DNA from: Thiobacillus sp.
Lineage (GTDB): Bacteria > Pseudomonadota > Gammaproteobacteria > Burkholderiales > Thiobacillaceae
Direction: 5' to 3'
NCBI GenBank assembly: GCA_019459325.1
Contig: JAIBFA010000110.1
Span: 1 to 39,820 of the forward strand
DNA length: 39,820 bases
Below, in pieces: positions 1 through 8,311 of the stretch. The translations under genes were made by a program, and so were the position numbers. Positions within the stretch are counted from its first letter, which is position 1; each line of letters begins with the position of its first letter. The notes beneath the pieces were generated by a model. It was not told the origin of the DNA, did no database searches, and saw only the letters and a program-made list of their open reading frames with translations.

Positions 1-426
1 GGCCAGGCCGGGGTCGAGCTTGAGGTTGATCGCGCTGCTGTCGGGTGCGTCGTGCCAGGTCGGCACGATCCACAGACGGGGCGAGATCGGGATGGGATCG
101 AACTGCGACTGCGTGAGGCGCACCCAGTCCTGTTCGGCCACGGTTTCCACGGTGTACCCGGTGGGGACGGGAATGCCGGCCTGTTGCGCAGCTGCGTCCA
201 GGGTCGACGCCACGTCGGCACCTTCGTCCAGCAGCACCACCGCGATGCTGTGCGGCCACAGCTCGGCAGTCGGGTAGTCCGGCTCACCGAACAGCGGCGT
301 CTCGTCGACCGTGCCGGCGTCGGCGTCCTCCAGCGACACCGACAGCGCCCCGACTTCCATCAGCGCGTCGGACAGCGGCTCGGCTTGCTTGGAATCGACG
401 AGGATGCGGACGGATAGCCAGGGCAT
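1..426 (-). CDS. prmA: Ribosomal protein L11 methyltransferase PrmA, N-terminal part (gene runs off the left edge)
   Basis: PrmA trimethylates ribosomal protein L11 with S-adenosylmethionine in the cytoplasm. I translated the minus strand from the ATG at 426-424; the frame stays open for 142 codons to position 1. The peptide begins MPWLSVRIL and contains DWVRLTQSQFDPI, then RLWIVPTWH and INLKLDPGLA. These are characteristic of the PrmA substrate domain and the linker just before the SAM-binding fold. The methyltransferase domain itself lies outside the window, so its catalytic residues cannot be judged. The gene follows accC in the same direction, the common betaproteobacterial order accB-accC-prmA. 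No clear Shine-Dalgarno precedes the ATG; the upstream DNA is a C-rich repeat. Confidence 0.93.
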   Translation of the reverse strand, partial: MPWLSVRILVDSKQAEPLSDALMEVGALSVSLEDADAGTVDETPLFGEPDYPTAELWPHSIAVVLLDEGADVASTLDAAAQQAGIPVPTGYTVETVAEQDWVRLTQSQFDPIPISPRLWIVPTWHDAPDSSAINLKLDPGLA

Positions 427-553
427 TTTTTGGGGCTAGGGGCTAGGGGCTGGGAGTTCGGAGCGGGGAGCGGGGGGTCAGGCGCCAGGTATTAAAAAGT
501 TACGCGGCTATTGGCCGCTCATCCCCTAACCCTTAAATCCTAGTCCCTGATTC
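427..553 (-). repeat. accC-prmA spacer with G-rich tandem repeat and complementary tract
   Basis: Positions 432-456 hold three near-copies of GGGGCTA on the plus strand. Positions 521-559 carry the complementary style of sequence (CCCCTAACCC, CCTAGTCCC, CCTAGCC) and run into the accC stop at 554-556. In the minus-strand mRNA the two tracts could pair into a long imperfect hairpin next to the prmA start. A small hairpin at 504-518 (GCGGC, five-base loop, GCCGC) sits inside. No gene is present. A role is not shown; the tract may be a neutral intergenic repeat or may attenuate prmA. Confidence 0.6.
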
Positions 554-1906
554 CTAGCCAGCCTTCTCTCCCGCCAGCTTGTGCTCAAGATAATGGATGC
601 TGGTGCCGCCGGCGATGAAGGCGGCGTCGTGCATCAAATCCTGATGCAGCGGGATATTGCTCTGGATGCCTTCGATCACCATTTCCATCAGCGCGCCACG
701 CATGCGGGCGATGGCCTGATCGCGGGTGTCGCCGTAAGCGATCAGCTTGCCGATCATCGAGTCGTAGTGCGGCGGCACGTAATAGCCATGGTAGACGTGC
801 GAATCGACGCGGATGCCGGGACCGCCGGGCGCATGGTAGTTGGTGAGTTTGCCGGGGCTGGGGACGAAGGTCGAGGGGTGCTCGGCGTTGATGCGGCACT
901 CGACGGCATGGCCGCGGAACTCGATGTCCTTTTGCTTCCACGGCAGTTTTTCGCCGGCGGCGACGCGGATCTGGGTCTGTACGATGTCGATGCCCGTGAT
1001 GAGTTCGGTGACCGGATGCTCGACCTGCACGCGGGTGTTCATCTCGATGAAATAGAACTCGTTGTTCTCGTACAGGAACTCGAAGGTGCCGGCGCCGCGA
1101 TAGCCGATCTTGCGGCAGGCCTCGGCGCAGCGTTCGCCGATCTTGTCGCGCAGCTTGGGGTCGAGTCCCGGCGCAGGGGCTTCTTCCAGCACCTTCTGGT
1201 GACGGCGCTGCATCGAGCAGTCGCGCTCGCCCAGGTGCACCGCATTGCCGTGTTCGTCGGCGAGGATCTGGATTTCGATGTGGCGCGGGGTCTGCAGGAA
1301 TTTTTCCATGTAGACCATGGGATTGCCGAAAGCGGCCCCGGCCTCGGTCTTGGTCATGGTCACGGCGTTCAGCAGCGCGGCCTCGGTGTGCACCACGCGC
1401 ATGCCACGCCCACCCCCCCCACCGGCGGCCTTGATGATCACCGGGTAGCCGATGGCGCGTCCGATCTTGAGGACCTCGTCGGGATCGTCAGGCAGCGCGC
1501 CGTCGGAACCGGGTACGCACGGCACCTTGGCCTCGATCATCGCCTGCTTGGCGGCGACCTTGTCGCCCATCAGACGGATGTTGTCGGGGCGCGGGCCGAT
1601 GAAAGTGAAGCCGGAGGATTCCACGCGCTCGGCGAAGTCGGCGTTTTCCGACAGGAAGCCGTAGCCGGGGTGAATCGCCTCGGCGTCGGTGACTTCGGCC
1701 GCTGCGATGATCGACGGCACATGCAGATAGCTCTGCGATGACGGGGCCGGTCCGATGCACACCGATTCGTCGGCCAGTTTCACGTACTTGGCGTCGCGGT
1801 CGGCCTCGGAGTACACGGCGACCGTCTTGATGCCCATTTCGCGGCAGGCACGCTGGATTCTCAGCGCGATCTCGCCGCGGTTGGCGATGAGGATTTTTTC
1901 AAACAT
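554..1906 (-). CDS. accC: Acetyl-CoA carboxylase, biotin carboxylase subunit
   Basis: AccC carries out the ATP-dependent carboxylation of biotin on AccB, the first half-reaction of malonyl-CoA synthesis for fatty acids. The 450-residue product matches the usual length of about 450. It starts [20 protein letters not shown] (biotin carboxylase N-domain), has the glycine-rich ATP-grasp loop GGGGGRGMR near residues 160-170, the [16 protein letters not shown] active-site stretch, and the C-domain ending in [13 protein letters not shown]. The ATG at 1906 is the natural family start. It lies about 70 bases after accB and upstream of prmA on the same strand, so cotranscription is likely. The glycine loop is encoded over an 8-base C run (plus strand), but the frame is intact. 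Confidence 0.98.
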   Translation of the reverse strand: MFEKILIANRGEIALRIQRACREMGIKTVAVYSEADRDAKYVKLADESVCIGPAPSSQSYLHVPSIIAAAEVTDAEAIHPGYGFLSENADFAERVESSGFTFIGPRPDNIRLMGDKVAAKQAMIEAKVPCVPGSDGALPDDPDEVLKIGRAIGYPVIIKAAGGGGGRGMRVVHTEAALLNAVTMTKTEAGAAFGNPMVYMEKFLQTPRHIEIQILADEHGNAVHLGERDCSMQRRHQKVLEEAPAPGLDPKLRDKIGERCAEACRKIGYRGAGTFEFLYENNEFYFIEMNTRVQVEHPVTELITGIDIVQTQIRVAAGEKLPWKQKDIEFRGHAVECRINAEHPSTFVPSPGKLTNYHAPGGPGIRVDSHVYHGYYVPPHYDSMIGKLIAYGDTRDQAIARMRGALMEMVIEGIQSNIPLHQDLMHDAAFIAGGTSIHYLEHKLAGEKAG

Positions 1907-1950
1907 GGTTTTTGAGGCTCGGTGAGGGATGCGGTGCGGGGGGTGTGGGC

Positions 1951-1978
1951 GCCTGACGCCTCACGCCTGACGCCTCAC
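1951..1978. repeat. Perfect 14-bp tandem duplication overlapping the accB stop codon
   Basis: GCCTGACGCCTCAC occurs twice head to tail at 1951-1964 and 1965-1978. The accB stop codon (minus strand TGA at 1977-1975) lies inside the second copy, so the repeat straddles the end of the gene and the accB-accC spacer. A related G-rich tract (GGTGAGGGATGCGGTG) precedes it at 1921-1936. It is a short simple repeat; function unknown. Confidence 0.8.
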
Positions 1979-2424
1979 CCAATCACAAACAAGGGTTCGC
2001 CGTATTCCACCGGCTGGCCGTTTTCGACCAGGATGGCCTTGATGATGCCGCCCTGGTCCGATTCGATTTCGTTCAGCAGCTTCATCGCTTCGATGATGCA
2101 CAGCGTGTCGCCGGCATTCACGCTCTGGCCGACTTCAGCAAAGTTCTTGGAGCCGGGCGCCGGGGCACGGTAGAAGGTGCCGACCATGGGCGAGCGCACC
2201 ACGTGGCCTTCGGGCATGGCATCTTCAACCGGGGCGACGGGTGCCGGTGCCGCCGCAACGGGGGCGGCAGCGTGCATCATCTGGGGGGCGTGGTGCATCA
2301 TCATCGGCGTGCCCGCAATGCTCTTGGCGATGCGGACTTTTTCCTCGCCTTCGGTGATTTCCAGTTCGGCGATGCCGGAGGCTTCGACCAGGTCAATGAG
2401 CTTTTTGAGTTTTCTGAGATCCAT
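1975..2424 (-). CDS. accB: Acetyl-CoA carboxylase, biotin carboxyl carrier protein
   Basis: AccB carries the biotin that shuttles carboxyl groups between AccC and the carboxyltransferase AccAD. The product is 149 residues from the ATG at 2424-2422, preceded by an AGGA Shine-Dalgarno about nine bases upstream; E. coli AccB is 156 residues. It starts [18 protein letters not shown], the conserved N-terminal segment, and has the biotinyl motif EAMKL with the acceptor lysine near residue 115. The C-terminal lipoyl-like domain ends EPLFVIG. The linker is unusual: besides the normal Pro/Ala stretch it carries a Met/His-rich patch ([12 protein letters not shown]). The frame stays open further upstream, but that part lies inside aroQ. 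The start overlaps the end of aroQ by 32 bases, suggesting translational coupling. Confidence 0.97.
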   Translation of the reverse strand: MDLRKLKKLIDLVEASGIAELEITEGEEKVRIAKSIAGTPMMMHHAPQMMHAAAPVAAAPAPVAPVEDAMPEGHVVRSPMVGTFYRAPAPGSKNFAEVGQSVNAGDTLCIIEAMKLLNEIESDQGGIIKAILVENGQPVEYGEPLFVIG

Positions 2425-2923
2425 GGGAGGTCCTGTTTTGGAGGTGGCGCAGGGCATATTCCAACGCCAGTTCGTAGCCGTGCGCACCCAGACCGGACAC
2501 CACACCGACCGCAAGGTCGGAAAAATACGAGTGGTGGCGGAAGGATTCGCGCGCGTAAATGTTGGAAAGATGAACTTCGACAAAGGGGATGGCGGTGGCC
2601 GCCAGCGCGTCACGCAAGGCGACACTGGTGTGGGTGTAGCCCGCCGGGTTGATGACGATGAAGTCGACGTGGTCGCGTGCCGCCTGGTGGATGCGGTCGA
2701 TCAGGGCGCCTTCATGGTTGTGCTGAAAGGTTTCGACCTGGGCGCCGGCGGTTTCCCCGCGGCTGACCAGCGCACGGTTGACGTCGTCGAGTGTGCTGAG
2801 ACCGTAGTGCTTGGGCTCGCGGCTGCCCAGCAAATTCAGATTGGGCCCGTGCAATACCAGCACGTGCGGGTGCAGACTGGGGACCGATTTGGCCGCTGTG
2901 CGGCTGGTTCGTTTAGTCGTCAT
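2393..2923 (-). CDS. aroQ: Type II 3-dehydroquinate dehydratase
   Basis: AroQ converts 3-dehydroquinate to 3-dehydroshikimate in the shikimate pathway. The protein shows the type II signature [21 protein letters not shown], the [17 protein letters not shown] stretch and the [11 protein letters not shown] stretch with the catalytic His and the loop Arg. I take the ATG at 2923 (176 residues). An in-frame TTG at 2992 would add 23 residues overlapping tlpA and does not resemble the family. Even so the protein has an extra 22-residue basic N-terminus ([11 protein letters not shown]) and a C-terminal tail ([14 protein letters not shown]) read through the accB start, making it longer than the usual 145-150. 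Placement before accBC is common in betaproteobacteria. Confidence 0.96.
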   Translation of the reverse strand: MTTKRTSRTAAKSVPSLHPHVLVLHGPNLNLLGSREPKHYGLSTLDDVNRALVSRGETAGAQVETFQHNHEGALIDRIHQAARDHVDFIVINPAGYTHTSVALRDALAATAIPFVEVHLSNIYARESFRHHSYFSDLAVGVVSGLGAHGYELALEYALRHLQNRTSHGSQKTQKAH

Positions 2924-2981
2924 GGCGGCGAGTTTGCCGTAAATGAAGGTAAATTGTCTAGATATTGACGCTAAATCACAA

Positions 2982-3512
2982 CTATGCGTCAATTTTCCGC
3001 AATGCGGCTTCCAGCGTGGCTCGCGGCAATCGCCCGAGATGGCTCAGGGCGATGCTGCCATCGCGATCGAGCACGATCGTATAGGGCAAGGCCCCGCTCG
3101 GGTTGCCGAGCTGACGTGCAAGGCTGTGGGCGTCCCCCCCGCCGATCAGAATCGGGTAGTTGACCGGCATCTGCCGCAGAAACTGCGATACGTTGGCCGG
3201 GTTGTCGATGGCGATGCCGACAAATTCGACGCCGTTGGGGCGGAATTGCGTGCGCAAGGCGGCAAAATCCGGCATTTCCTCGCGGCAGGGAGCGCACCAG
3301 CTGGCCCAGAAATTCAGCACCACCACCTGTCCGCGCCACTGTGCAAGCGGCTGTTCGTGTCCCCGGTCATCCGGAAAACCAAGTTGCCAAAGCGCGGCGA
3401 CCGCGGGAGCGGCAGGCGCTTCCGGGGGGGCATAGCGCATCTGAGCCAGCCAGACACCTCCGGCCAGTGCCGCCAGCGCAAGGGGTGAGAGGTAAAGCCA
3501 TTTTTTTTGCAT
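2982..3512 (-). CDS. TlpA/ResA-like membrane-anchored thiol:disulfide oxidoreductase
   Basis: This is a 176-residue periplasmic thioredoxin-fold protein held by an N-terminal membrane segment ([18 protein letters not shown], about residues 8-25). The redox motif WCAPC is at residues 72-76, preceded by VVVLNFWAS and followed by the AlkylHydroperoxide reductase/TSA-type core, with the cis-proline region [10 protein letters not shown] and C-terminal [12 protein letters not shown]. It lies 39 bases downstream of ccsB. In System II cytochrome c maturation a ResA-type protein reduces the haem-binding CxxCH cysteines of apocytochrome, which is the likely role here. A general TlpA function cannot be excluded. 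Codons 2-4 sit in an 8-A run. Confidence 0.92.
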   Translation of the reverse strand: MQKKWLYLSPLALAALAGGVWLAQMRYAPPEAPAAPAVAALWQLGFPDDRGHEQPLAQWRGQVVVLNFWASWCAPCREEMPDFAALRTQFRPNGVEFVGIAIDNPANVSQFLRQMPVNYPILIGGGDAHSLARQLGNPSGALPYTIVLDRDGSIALSHLGRLPRATLEAALRKIDA

Positions 3513-3551
3513 AGCTGTCCGTGTGGGAGGCCCTGCGCGCCCGGCGCCTGT

Positions 3552-4691
3552 TTACAGCGTGCCGTAGGAATGCAGCCCCGACAGGAACATGTTCACGCCA
3601 ATGAAGGCGAAGGTGGTGACGAACAGCCCGACCACCGCCCACCACGCCAGCATCGGGCCGCGCAGGCCCTTGACCAGGCGGATGTGCAGCCACGCCGCAT
3701 AGTTCAGCCACACGATCAGCGCCCAGGTTTCCTTCGGGTCCCACGACCAGTAGCCGCCCCAGGCTTCGGCCGCCCACATCGCGCCGAGTATGGTGGCGAT
3801 GGTGAAGAAGGCGAAGCCGACCGCGATGGTCTTGTACATGACGTCGTCGAGCACCTCCAGCTTGGGCAGGCGGCTGGCGAGGATGCCGCGCGCCGCCAGC
3901 AGGTAGGCGGCGCCGAGCATGGCTGCGATGGAGAAGGCGCCGTAGCCGACGAAGTTGGCCGGCACGTGCAGCTTCATCCACCAGGATTTCAGCGCAGGCA
4001 CCAGCGGCTGGATTTCATGCGCGCCGCGGTCGAAGGTGTACCAGAGGATGAAGCCGACCGCGGCCGATATCACCAGCAGCACGAAGGCACCCATCTGGCG
4101 GGTCTGGTACCGCGCCTCGTAATACAGATACATCATCGCGGTGATGAGGCAGAACAGCACGAACACCTCGTATAGGTTCGACACCGGGATATGACCGACG
4201 TCGATGCCGATCAGATAGGACTCGTACCAGCGCACCATCAGGCCGATGAAGCCGAGCGCCACCGCAGACCAGGTCAGCGTGCTGCCGGTTTTCATCAAGA
4301 ATTCGGAGCGTGCCAGCAGGCCCGCCCAGTAGGCGAGCGTGGCTAACCCGAACAGCGCGCACATCCACATGATGGCGGCCTGGCTGGAGATCAGGTACTT
4401 GAGGAAGAAAGCCTCTTCCATGCGTGCCAGGTTGCCCTGGTACTGGCTGATGGCGAACAGGCTGATCGCGCCGACCACGAGAAACAAGGGGCGGAACGGT
4501 TTCCAGAACCAGCCGAACACCGCCAGCGACGGGATCGCCGCCAGCAGGATGGCTTTTTCATAGATGTCCATGTAGTCGCCGAAGCGCGACAGGGCGAACA
4601 AAGCACCCGCTGCAACGATGGCGGCGAACAGCCAGTCGAACCACGACAGGCGTTTCAACAGCGGGGCGGGTTGATTGAGGGCGAGTTCCAT
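3552..4691 (-). CDS. ccsB: Cytochrome c biogenesis protein CcsB (ResC/CcsA family haem-handling protein)
   Basis: This is the multi-spanning inner-membrane subunit of System II cytochrome c synthetase, which delivers haem and attaches it to CxxCH motifs outside the membrane. The 379-residue protein has the tryptophan-rich WWD signature WGGYWSWDPKE at about 311-321. It also shows conserved histidines in the family pattern (GHIPVSNLYE, KLHVPANF, and LHS near residue 374). Many hydrophobic segments are visible throughout. It begins at the ATG at 4691 with a CGGAGG Shine-Dalgarno, 15 bases after the resB stop, and is followed by the tlpA-like gene. The naming of this family varies (CcsA, CcsB, ResC). 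The operon resB-ccsB-tlpA is a complete System II set apart from CcdA. Confidence 0.95.
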   Translation of the reverse strand: MELALNQPAPLLKRLSWFDWLFAAIVAAGALFALSRFGDYMDIYEKAILLAAIPSLAVFGWFWKPFRPLFLVVGAISLFAISQYQGNLARMEEAFFLKYLISSQAAIMWMCALFGLATLAYWAGLLARSEFLMKTGSTLTWSAVALGFIGLMVRWYESYLIGIDVGHIPVSNLYEVFVLFCLITAMMYLYYEARYQTRQMGAFVLLVISAAVGFILWYTFDRGAHEIQPLVPALKSWWMKLHVPANFVGYGAFSIAAMLGAAYLLAARGILASRLPKLEVLDDVMYKTIAVGFAFFTIATILGAMWAAEAWGGYWSWDPKETWALIVWLNYAAWLHIRLVKGLRGPMLAWWAVVGLFVTTFAFIGVNMFLSGLHSYGTL

Positions 4692-4706
4692 GATTGAGCC
4701 TCCGGT

Positions 4707-6755
4707 TTATTGCGCGGGTGGGGACGCTTGTTGGGTAAGCGTATCCAGCGCCTGCGCATGCTGGGTGAATTCTTTTTCGAAATCGATGGTGTGCTTGGCC
4801 GACGACATGGCCAGCAGCGCGTGGCCCGGCTTGATGCGCAGCCAGACCCGACGCTCGCGCACGTAAAGCATGAAGAATACGCCGAGCGTCAGCAAAAGCG
4901 AACCGAAGTAGACCACGTTCTTGCCGGGCGAGCGCGTGAGCTGCAGGCCGCTCGCCTTGACCTCGTCGTATTGCGTGAGTTGCATGTAGATCGGCGCGCC
5001 ATAGACGAACATGTCGCTCACACTGTTGAGGGTGTCGCGCACCAGCCAGCCCGTGGCGTCGTCGGCCGCGGGGGCGGGCAGGCCGGCCTGTCGGTTGGCA
5101 ATCTGCAGTGCCTCGAATGCGGCAAGCTCCAGAATGCGCAGATAGGTGCCCGCCGCTTTTTCGCGTTCGGCCTCGGGCACTTTTCCCTCGATGAAACCGC
5201 CCAGGGACTGAAAGCCGCCTTCGGCAAACAGGGCCAGTACCTGGGTGGCGCTGAACTTCAGCTTGTCCTCGATTTCAGTGCCCCAAGCCTCTTGCGGCAG
5301 CGCTTGGCGGGCGAAGCGCGCGGCAATTTCGGGACGCAGTTCCGCATTCAGCAGCGCGCCGCGCAGCCGCATGAAGCCGTCGATATTGCCCTCCGCATCG
5401 AGCGGCATGCGCATGTAGCGGAAGGATTCGTTCGGCGATTCGCGCACCCCCGACATCAGGTACCAGCGGCCGTCGAGCTCCAGCGGCAGCATGTAATTGC
5501 TGAACTCGCGCGCCTGGCCCCGTGCGTCGCGCAGCTTGTACTGGAAGCTCGGGCCGACGTTTCGCAGATGCTTTTTGTCGCTGACCGGGCTGCCGCCGAG
5601 CACGCTCATGGTGTCGCTGCTCGATTCGATTTCTCCACCCATGTTCTCGATGTTGAAGGGGCGGAAATCGGTGAATTCGAGCGTGTAGTCTCCTGCTGCG
5701 CTGGTCAGTGTGGTGTCCTGGTGCACCGTGCCCTCGATGGGGAAGGAGGATGCCGCTGGCGCGAACAGATTCCAGCCAAGCAGGGTCAGGCGCGTGCCGC
5801 CGTCGGCGAAACTCGCCTGATAGATGGCGATGTTGTCGTGGATCAGCGGGTGGTTGACGGCAATCGTCGCTTCCCTGACTTTGTTGCCGGCATGGTCGAA
5901 CAGCTCGATATCGCTTTCGAAGCTCTTCGGCTGACCGGTGCTGTAGTGCTCGATGCGGAACTGCTTCAGCGCGACGGTGAAGGGCAGTTCCTGCACCAGA
6001 TAACCGTCGGCCACGTTGAGGAAAGCAACGTCGGCACTGGAGCCCTCGGGAATCTGCACGCTGCCGCGAAACGACGGATTGGAAGGTGTCAGGCGTGAGA
6101 TCGCGGGCACTTGGCTTTGCGGAATGTCGCGCGTCTCGATCTTTTTGTAGCCGAGCAGCTGCTGCACCTTGAACACCAGATTGCCGTCCATCAGGCCGCC
6201 GATGCAGATCAGCACGATGGCCGAATGCGCCAGAAAATATCCCAGGCGATTCCAGCTGCCGGCCTTGGCAGCGAGCAGCACCCCCCCCTCCTCGCGCGGC
6301 AGGCTTTTCACCTTGTAGCCCTGGCCTTCCAGATAGCGTTGCGCGCTGGCGGCCAGGGTTTCGGGCGACTGCGTGATGGCTGCTTCGTGCTTGTGCTTGA
6401 ACGCGTTCAGCGACTGTTCGCTGACGTGCTCGCGGAAGCTTTTCATCTCGCGCGCAAAGTTTGGCGCGTTGCGGGTGATGCAGACGCTGGTGGAGGCGAC
6501 GAGGAAAGTCAGGATGAGCAGAAACCAGGCGGCATGATAGACATCGTACAGTCCCAGCTTTTCAAATACCTGGAACCAGAAGGGCCCGAACTGGATGATG
6601 TAGTTGTTGTACGGTTCGGCCTGCTTCAGCACGGTGCCAACAATGGAGGCGACCGCGAGGATGGACAGCAGGCTGATGGCAAAGCGCATCGAACTCAGCA
6701 GTTCAAACAGGGACTTGCCGAAGGAGTGGGAGGCAGTGTTCATTTTGGGCGGCAT
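4707..6755 (-). CDS. resB: Cytochrome c biogenesis protein ResB
   Basis: ResB (Ccs1) pairs with CcsB to form the System II cytochrome c synthase. The 682-residue protein has the ResB architecture: SFGKSLFELLSSMRFAISLL as the first membrane segment, further helices near residues 70-90 and 165-185, a large periplasmic domain, and a final helix (VVYFGSLLLTLGVFFMLYV) before the cytoplasmic C-terminus. The ATG at 6755 lies directly after the T-tail of a terminator; the ATG at 6743 (MNTASHSFGK) is an equally plausible start and neither has a clear Shine-Dalgarno. CcsB follows at once. Expression must come from read-through of the hairpin or from a promoter inside the structured 6784-6919 leader. 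Confidence 0.95.
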   Translation of the reverse strand: MPPKMNTASHSFGKSLFELLSSMRFAISLLSILAVASIVGTVLKQAEPYNNYIIQFGPFWFQVFEKLGLYDVYHAAWFLLILTFLVASTSVCITRNAPNFAREMKSFREHVSEQSLNAFKHKHEAAITQSPETLAASAQRYLEGQGYKVKSLPREEGGVLLAAKAGSWNRLGYFLAHSAIVLICIGGLMDGNLVFKVQQLLGYKKIETRDIPQSQVPAISRLTPSNPSFRGSVQIPEGSSADVAFLNVADGYLVQELPFTVALKQFRIEHYSTGQPKSFESDIELFDHAGNKVREATIAVNHPLIHDNIAIYQASFADGGTRLTLLGWNLFAPAASSFPIEGTVHQDTTLTSAAGDYTLEFTDFRPFNIENMGGEIESSSDTMSVLGGSPVSDKKHLRNVGPSFQYKLRDARGQAREFSNYMLPLELDGRWYLMSGVRESPNESFRYMRMPLDAEGNIDGFMRLRGALLNAELRPEIAARFARQALPQEAWGTEIEDKLKFSATQVLALFAEGGFQSLGGFIEGKVPEAEREKAAGTYLRILELAAFEALQIANRQAGLPAPAADDATGWLVRDTLNSVSDMFVYGAPIYMQLTQYDEVKASGLQLTRSPGKNVVYFGSLLLTLGVFFMLYVRERRVWLRIKPGHALLAMSSAKHTIDFEKEFTQHAQALDTLTQQASPPAQ

Positions 6756-6783
6756 AAAAAAAGGGCGACTTGCGTCACCCTTT
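6756..6783 (-). terminator. Rho-independent terminator after cytochrome c4, abutting resB
   Basis: On the minus strand AAAGGGTGAC, a GCAA (GNRA) tetraloop and GTCGCCCTTT form a 10-bp stem with one G-T wobble, followed by a run of seven T. The T-run ends at the first possible resB start codon. It terminates the cytochrome c4 transcript and may act as an attenuator for resB. Confidence 0.88.
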
Positions 6784-6919
6784 CATCGACTCAGGTGCGG
6801 CCGATAAGTTTACCCGCAAGGGGTAGGCCGTTGTTGTAAAGCCGATAAATCCCTAAAGGACTCCGGTCCACTATGGGCTGATGAAGCCCATGTGAACGGT
6901 ATGCGGCAACGACCACGCG
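6784..6919 (-). other. Structured spacer between cytochrome c4 and resB (candidate 3' RNA or leader)
   Basis: There is no gene here. The minus strand holds an ATGGGCT-GATGA-AGCCCAT type hairpin (6873-6892 region). It also has a nested pair in which CGGCC...GGCCG encloses TACCC-CTTGC-GGGTA (about 6798-6831). TTATCGGC occurs twice as a direct repeat, and the whole ends in the strong terminator at 6756-6783. It could be a processed 3' UTR small RNA of the cytochrome gene or a leader of resB. I recognise no known riboswitch family. Confidence 0.4.
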
Positions 6920-7549
6920 CTACCGCAAGCCCTGAATATAAGAAGCCACGGCCTTCATGTCGGAGTCGGTCATCTTGACGGCGATACTGCGCATCATCTT
7001 GGCGGCGTCGTTGGCACGGGTGCCGAGGCGGAAGGCATTCAGCTGTGCGTAGATGTAGTCAGCATGCTGGCCAGCCAGGCGCGGGAACTGGGTAGGAACG
7101 CCCTTGCCCTGGGGGCCGTGGCAGGAAGCGCACGCCGGCACGCCGGCGCCTTGCACACCGCCGCGATAGATCTTCTGGCCGAGCAGGGCCTGTTCCTGGT
7201 CCTTTGACGTGCCGGGCTTGGGCTGCTGGGCACTGAAGTAGGCCGCCAAGTTCTGCATGTCCTGCGGAGAGAGGTTGGCGACAATGCCTGCCATCACCGC
7301 ATTCTTGCGTTCACCCGACTTGAAATTGGTGAGCTGCTTGTTGATGTATTCGGCGTTGAGGCCGGCAATCTTGGGGTTGGCCGGTGTGGCGCTATTGCCG
7401 TCCGCCGCGTGACACGCAACGCACACTTTGGTGACGATGCTTTCGGCCGCCTTGGGATCGCCTTTGCTGGCCGGGGCTGCAGCGGGGGTCGTGGCAAAAG
7501 CGGAAGTGGCGGCCAGGGTGGCGACCAGAGAGACGACGAGTTTCATCAA
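6920..7549 (-). CDS. Di-haem cytochrome c4
   Basis: This is a periplasmic electron carrier of the cytochrome c4 family, usually a donor to terminal oxidases. The 209-residue product has a signal peptide ([18 protein letters not shown]) and two haem c sites, CVACH at 43-47 and CASCH at 139-143, about 96 residues apart as expected for two fused class I cytochrome domains. The distal Met ligand regions are plausible in GERKNAVM and DAAKMMRSI. The start at 7549 follows AGGAGC; Met2 is an alternative. It sits upstream of the System II maturation genes that would mature it, but a strong terminator separates them. It is divergent from engB with about 54 bases between starts. Confidence 0.95.
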   Translation of the reverse strand: MMKLVVSLVATLAATSAFATTPAAAPASKGDPKAAESIVTKVCVACHAADGNSATPANPKIAGLNAEYINKQLTNFKSGERKNAVMAGIVANLSPQDMQNLAAYFSAQQPKPGTSKDQEQALLGQKIYRGGVQGAGVPACASCHGPQGKGVPTQFPRLAGQHADYIYAQLNAFRLGTRANDAAKMMRSIAVKMTDSDMKAVASYIQGLR

Positions 7550-7603
7550 AAGCTCCTGAAGCTTGCAAAACTTGGGAAAACGGGTAGTTTAGCGGTAACT
7601 AAT

Positions 7604-8230
7604 ATGACTGCCAAGCCCGTGCTCAATCGCGCCCAATTCCATACCTCGGTCGCCCAGTTGCGCGATTTACCCTACAGCCGTGCCGAAATAGCGTTTGCCG
7701 GACGGTCAAATGCCGGAAAATCGAGCGCAATCAATCTATTGACGCGAAAAAATCGCTTGGCGTTTACCTCCAAAACGCCTGGGCGAACGCAGCTGATCAA
7801 CTTTTTCGAGCTCGATGCAGACACCTATCTGGTCGATCTGCCGGGGTATGGCTATGCGAAAGTGCCGCCGGCGGTGAAGGCGAAATGGGAGGGCTTGCTG
7901 TCGCGTTACCTGCAGCAGCGCGACGCGCTGGTCGGAATGGTGTTGATCATGGATGCGCGGCACCCGCTCACCCCGCTGGATCGGCAGATGCTCGACTGGT
8001 TCACCCCCACCGGCAAGCCGGTACATATCCTGCTGTCGAAGGCCGACAAGTTGTCCAACAGCGAAAAGACGCTCACCCTGCGTCGTGTCGAGCAGGAACT
8101 TGCCGCGCTGGAGAGCGTCACCGTACAGCTCTTTTCCAGTTTGTCGCGTCTGGGCGCCGAGGATGCGGCTGCGCTGATCGAGGACTGGCTGGCCAAGGCT
8201 CTGCAGCAGGATCCGCAGCCTGCCGAATAA
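7604..8230 (+). CDS. engB: Ribosome biogenesis GTP-binding protein EngB (YsxC/YihA)
   Basis: EngB is a GTPase needed for assembly of the large ribosomal subunit. The 208-residue protein carries the G1 P-loop GRSNAGKSS, the G2/switch region [11 protein letters not shown], the G3 motif DLPGYG, the G4 motif (LSKADKLS, TKxD-type) and a G5-like FSS region, in the EngB order. I start it at the ATG at 7604 ([12 protein letters not shown]). The frame is open upstream to 7409, but that part is inside the divergent cytochrome gene. Upstream is short (54 bases to the cytochrome start) and shows only a weak promoter candidate (TTGCAA then TAGTTT). Confidence 0.96.
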   Translation: MTAKPVLNRAQFHTSVAQLRDLPYSRAEIAFAGRSNAGKSSAINLLTRKNRLAFTSKTPGRTQLINFFELDADTYLVDLPGYGYAKVPPAVKAKWEGLLSRYLQQRDALVGMVLIMDARHPLTPLDRQMLDWFTPTGKPVHILLSKADKLSNSEKTLTLRRVEQELAALESVTVQLFSSLSRLGAEDAAALIEDWLAKALQQDPQPAE

Positions 8231-8250
8231 TCGGGCGGGCCGCATGCAAT

Positions 8251-8283
8251 AAAAAAGCCCCGACCAAGGGAGGGATCGGGGCC
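8251..8283 (-). terminator. Second terminator of the small RNA (hairpin 4)
   Basis: Stem GCCCCGA/TCGGGGC (8257-8263 and 8276-8282) with a C-rich loop is followed on the minus strand by six T (8256-8251). It is a back-up for hairpin 3. A-rich DNA on the right side may also let it slow engB transcripts reading the other way. Confidence 0.8.
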
Positions 8284-8311
8284 AAAAAATGCCTTAAGGG
8301 GATTAAGGCAT
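8284..8311 (-). terminator. First terminator of the small RNA (hairpin 3)
   Basis: A perfect 9-bp inverted repeat ATGCCTTAA/TTAAGGCAT (8289-8297 and 8303-8311) with a five-base loop is followed on the minus strand by six T (8289-8284). It would end the short form of the RNA. Confidence 0.85.

Noticed and set aside
1413..1420. C8 run in accC as a phase-variation tract
   Set aside because: It encodes the invariant glycine-rich ATP loop of an essential enzyme, so it is explained by protein conservation.
581..1741. A long plus-strand open frame opposite accC
   Set aside because: It is an antisense shadow of accC, with no ribosome site or recognisable domain. The same holds for long antisense frames opposite resB, the RND gene, mrcA, pilQ and the VanZ-type gene.
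6794..6812. GGCCGATAAGTTTACCC as another PEP-CTERM box
   Set aside because: It needs a one-base gap to align and is unrelated in context (cytochrome c biogenesis).
6784..6919. Cyclic-di-GMP (GEMM) riboswitch upstream of resB
   Set aside because: An ACGCAA fragment is present, but it belongs to the terminator tetraloop and the conserved GEMM core could not be laid out.
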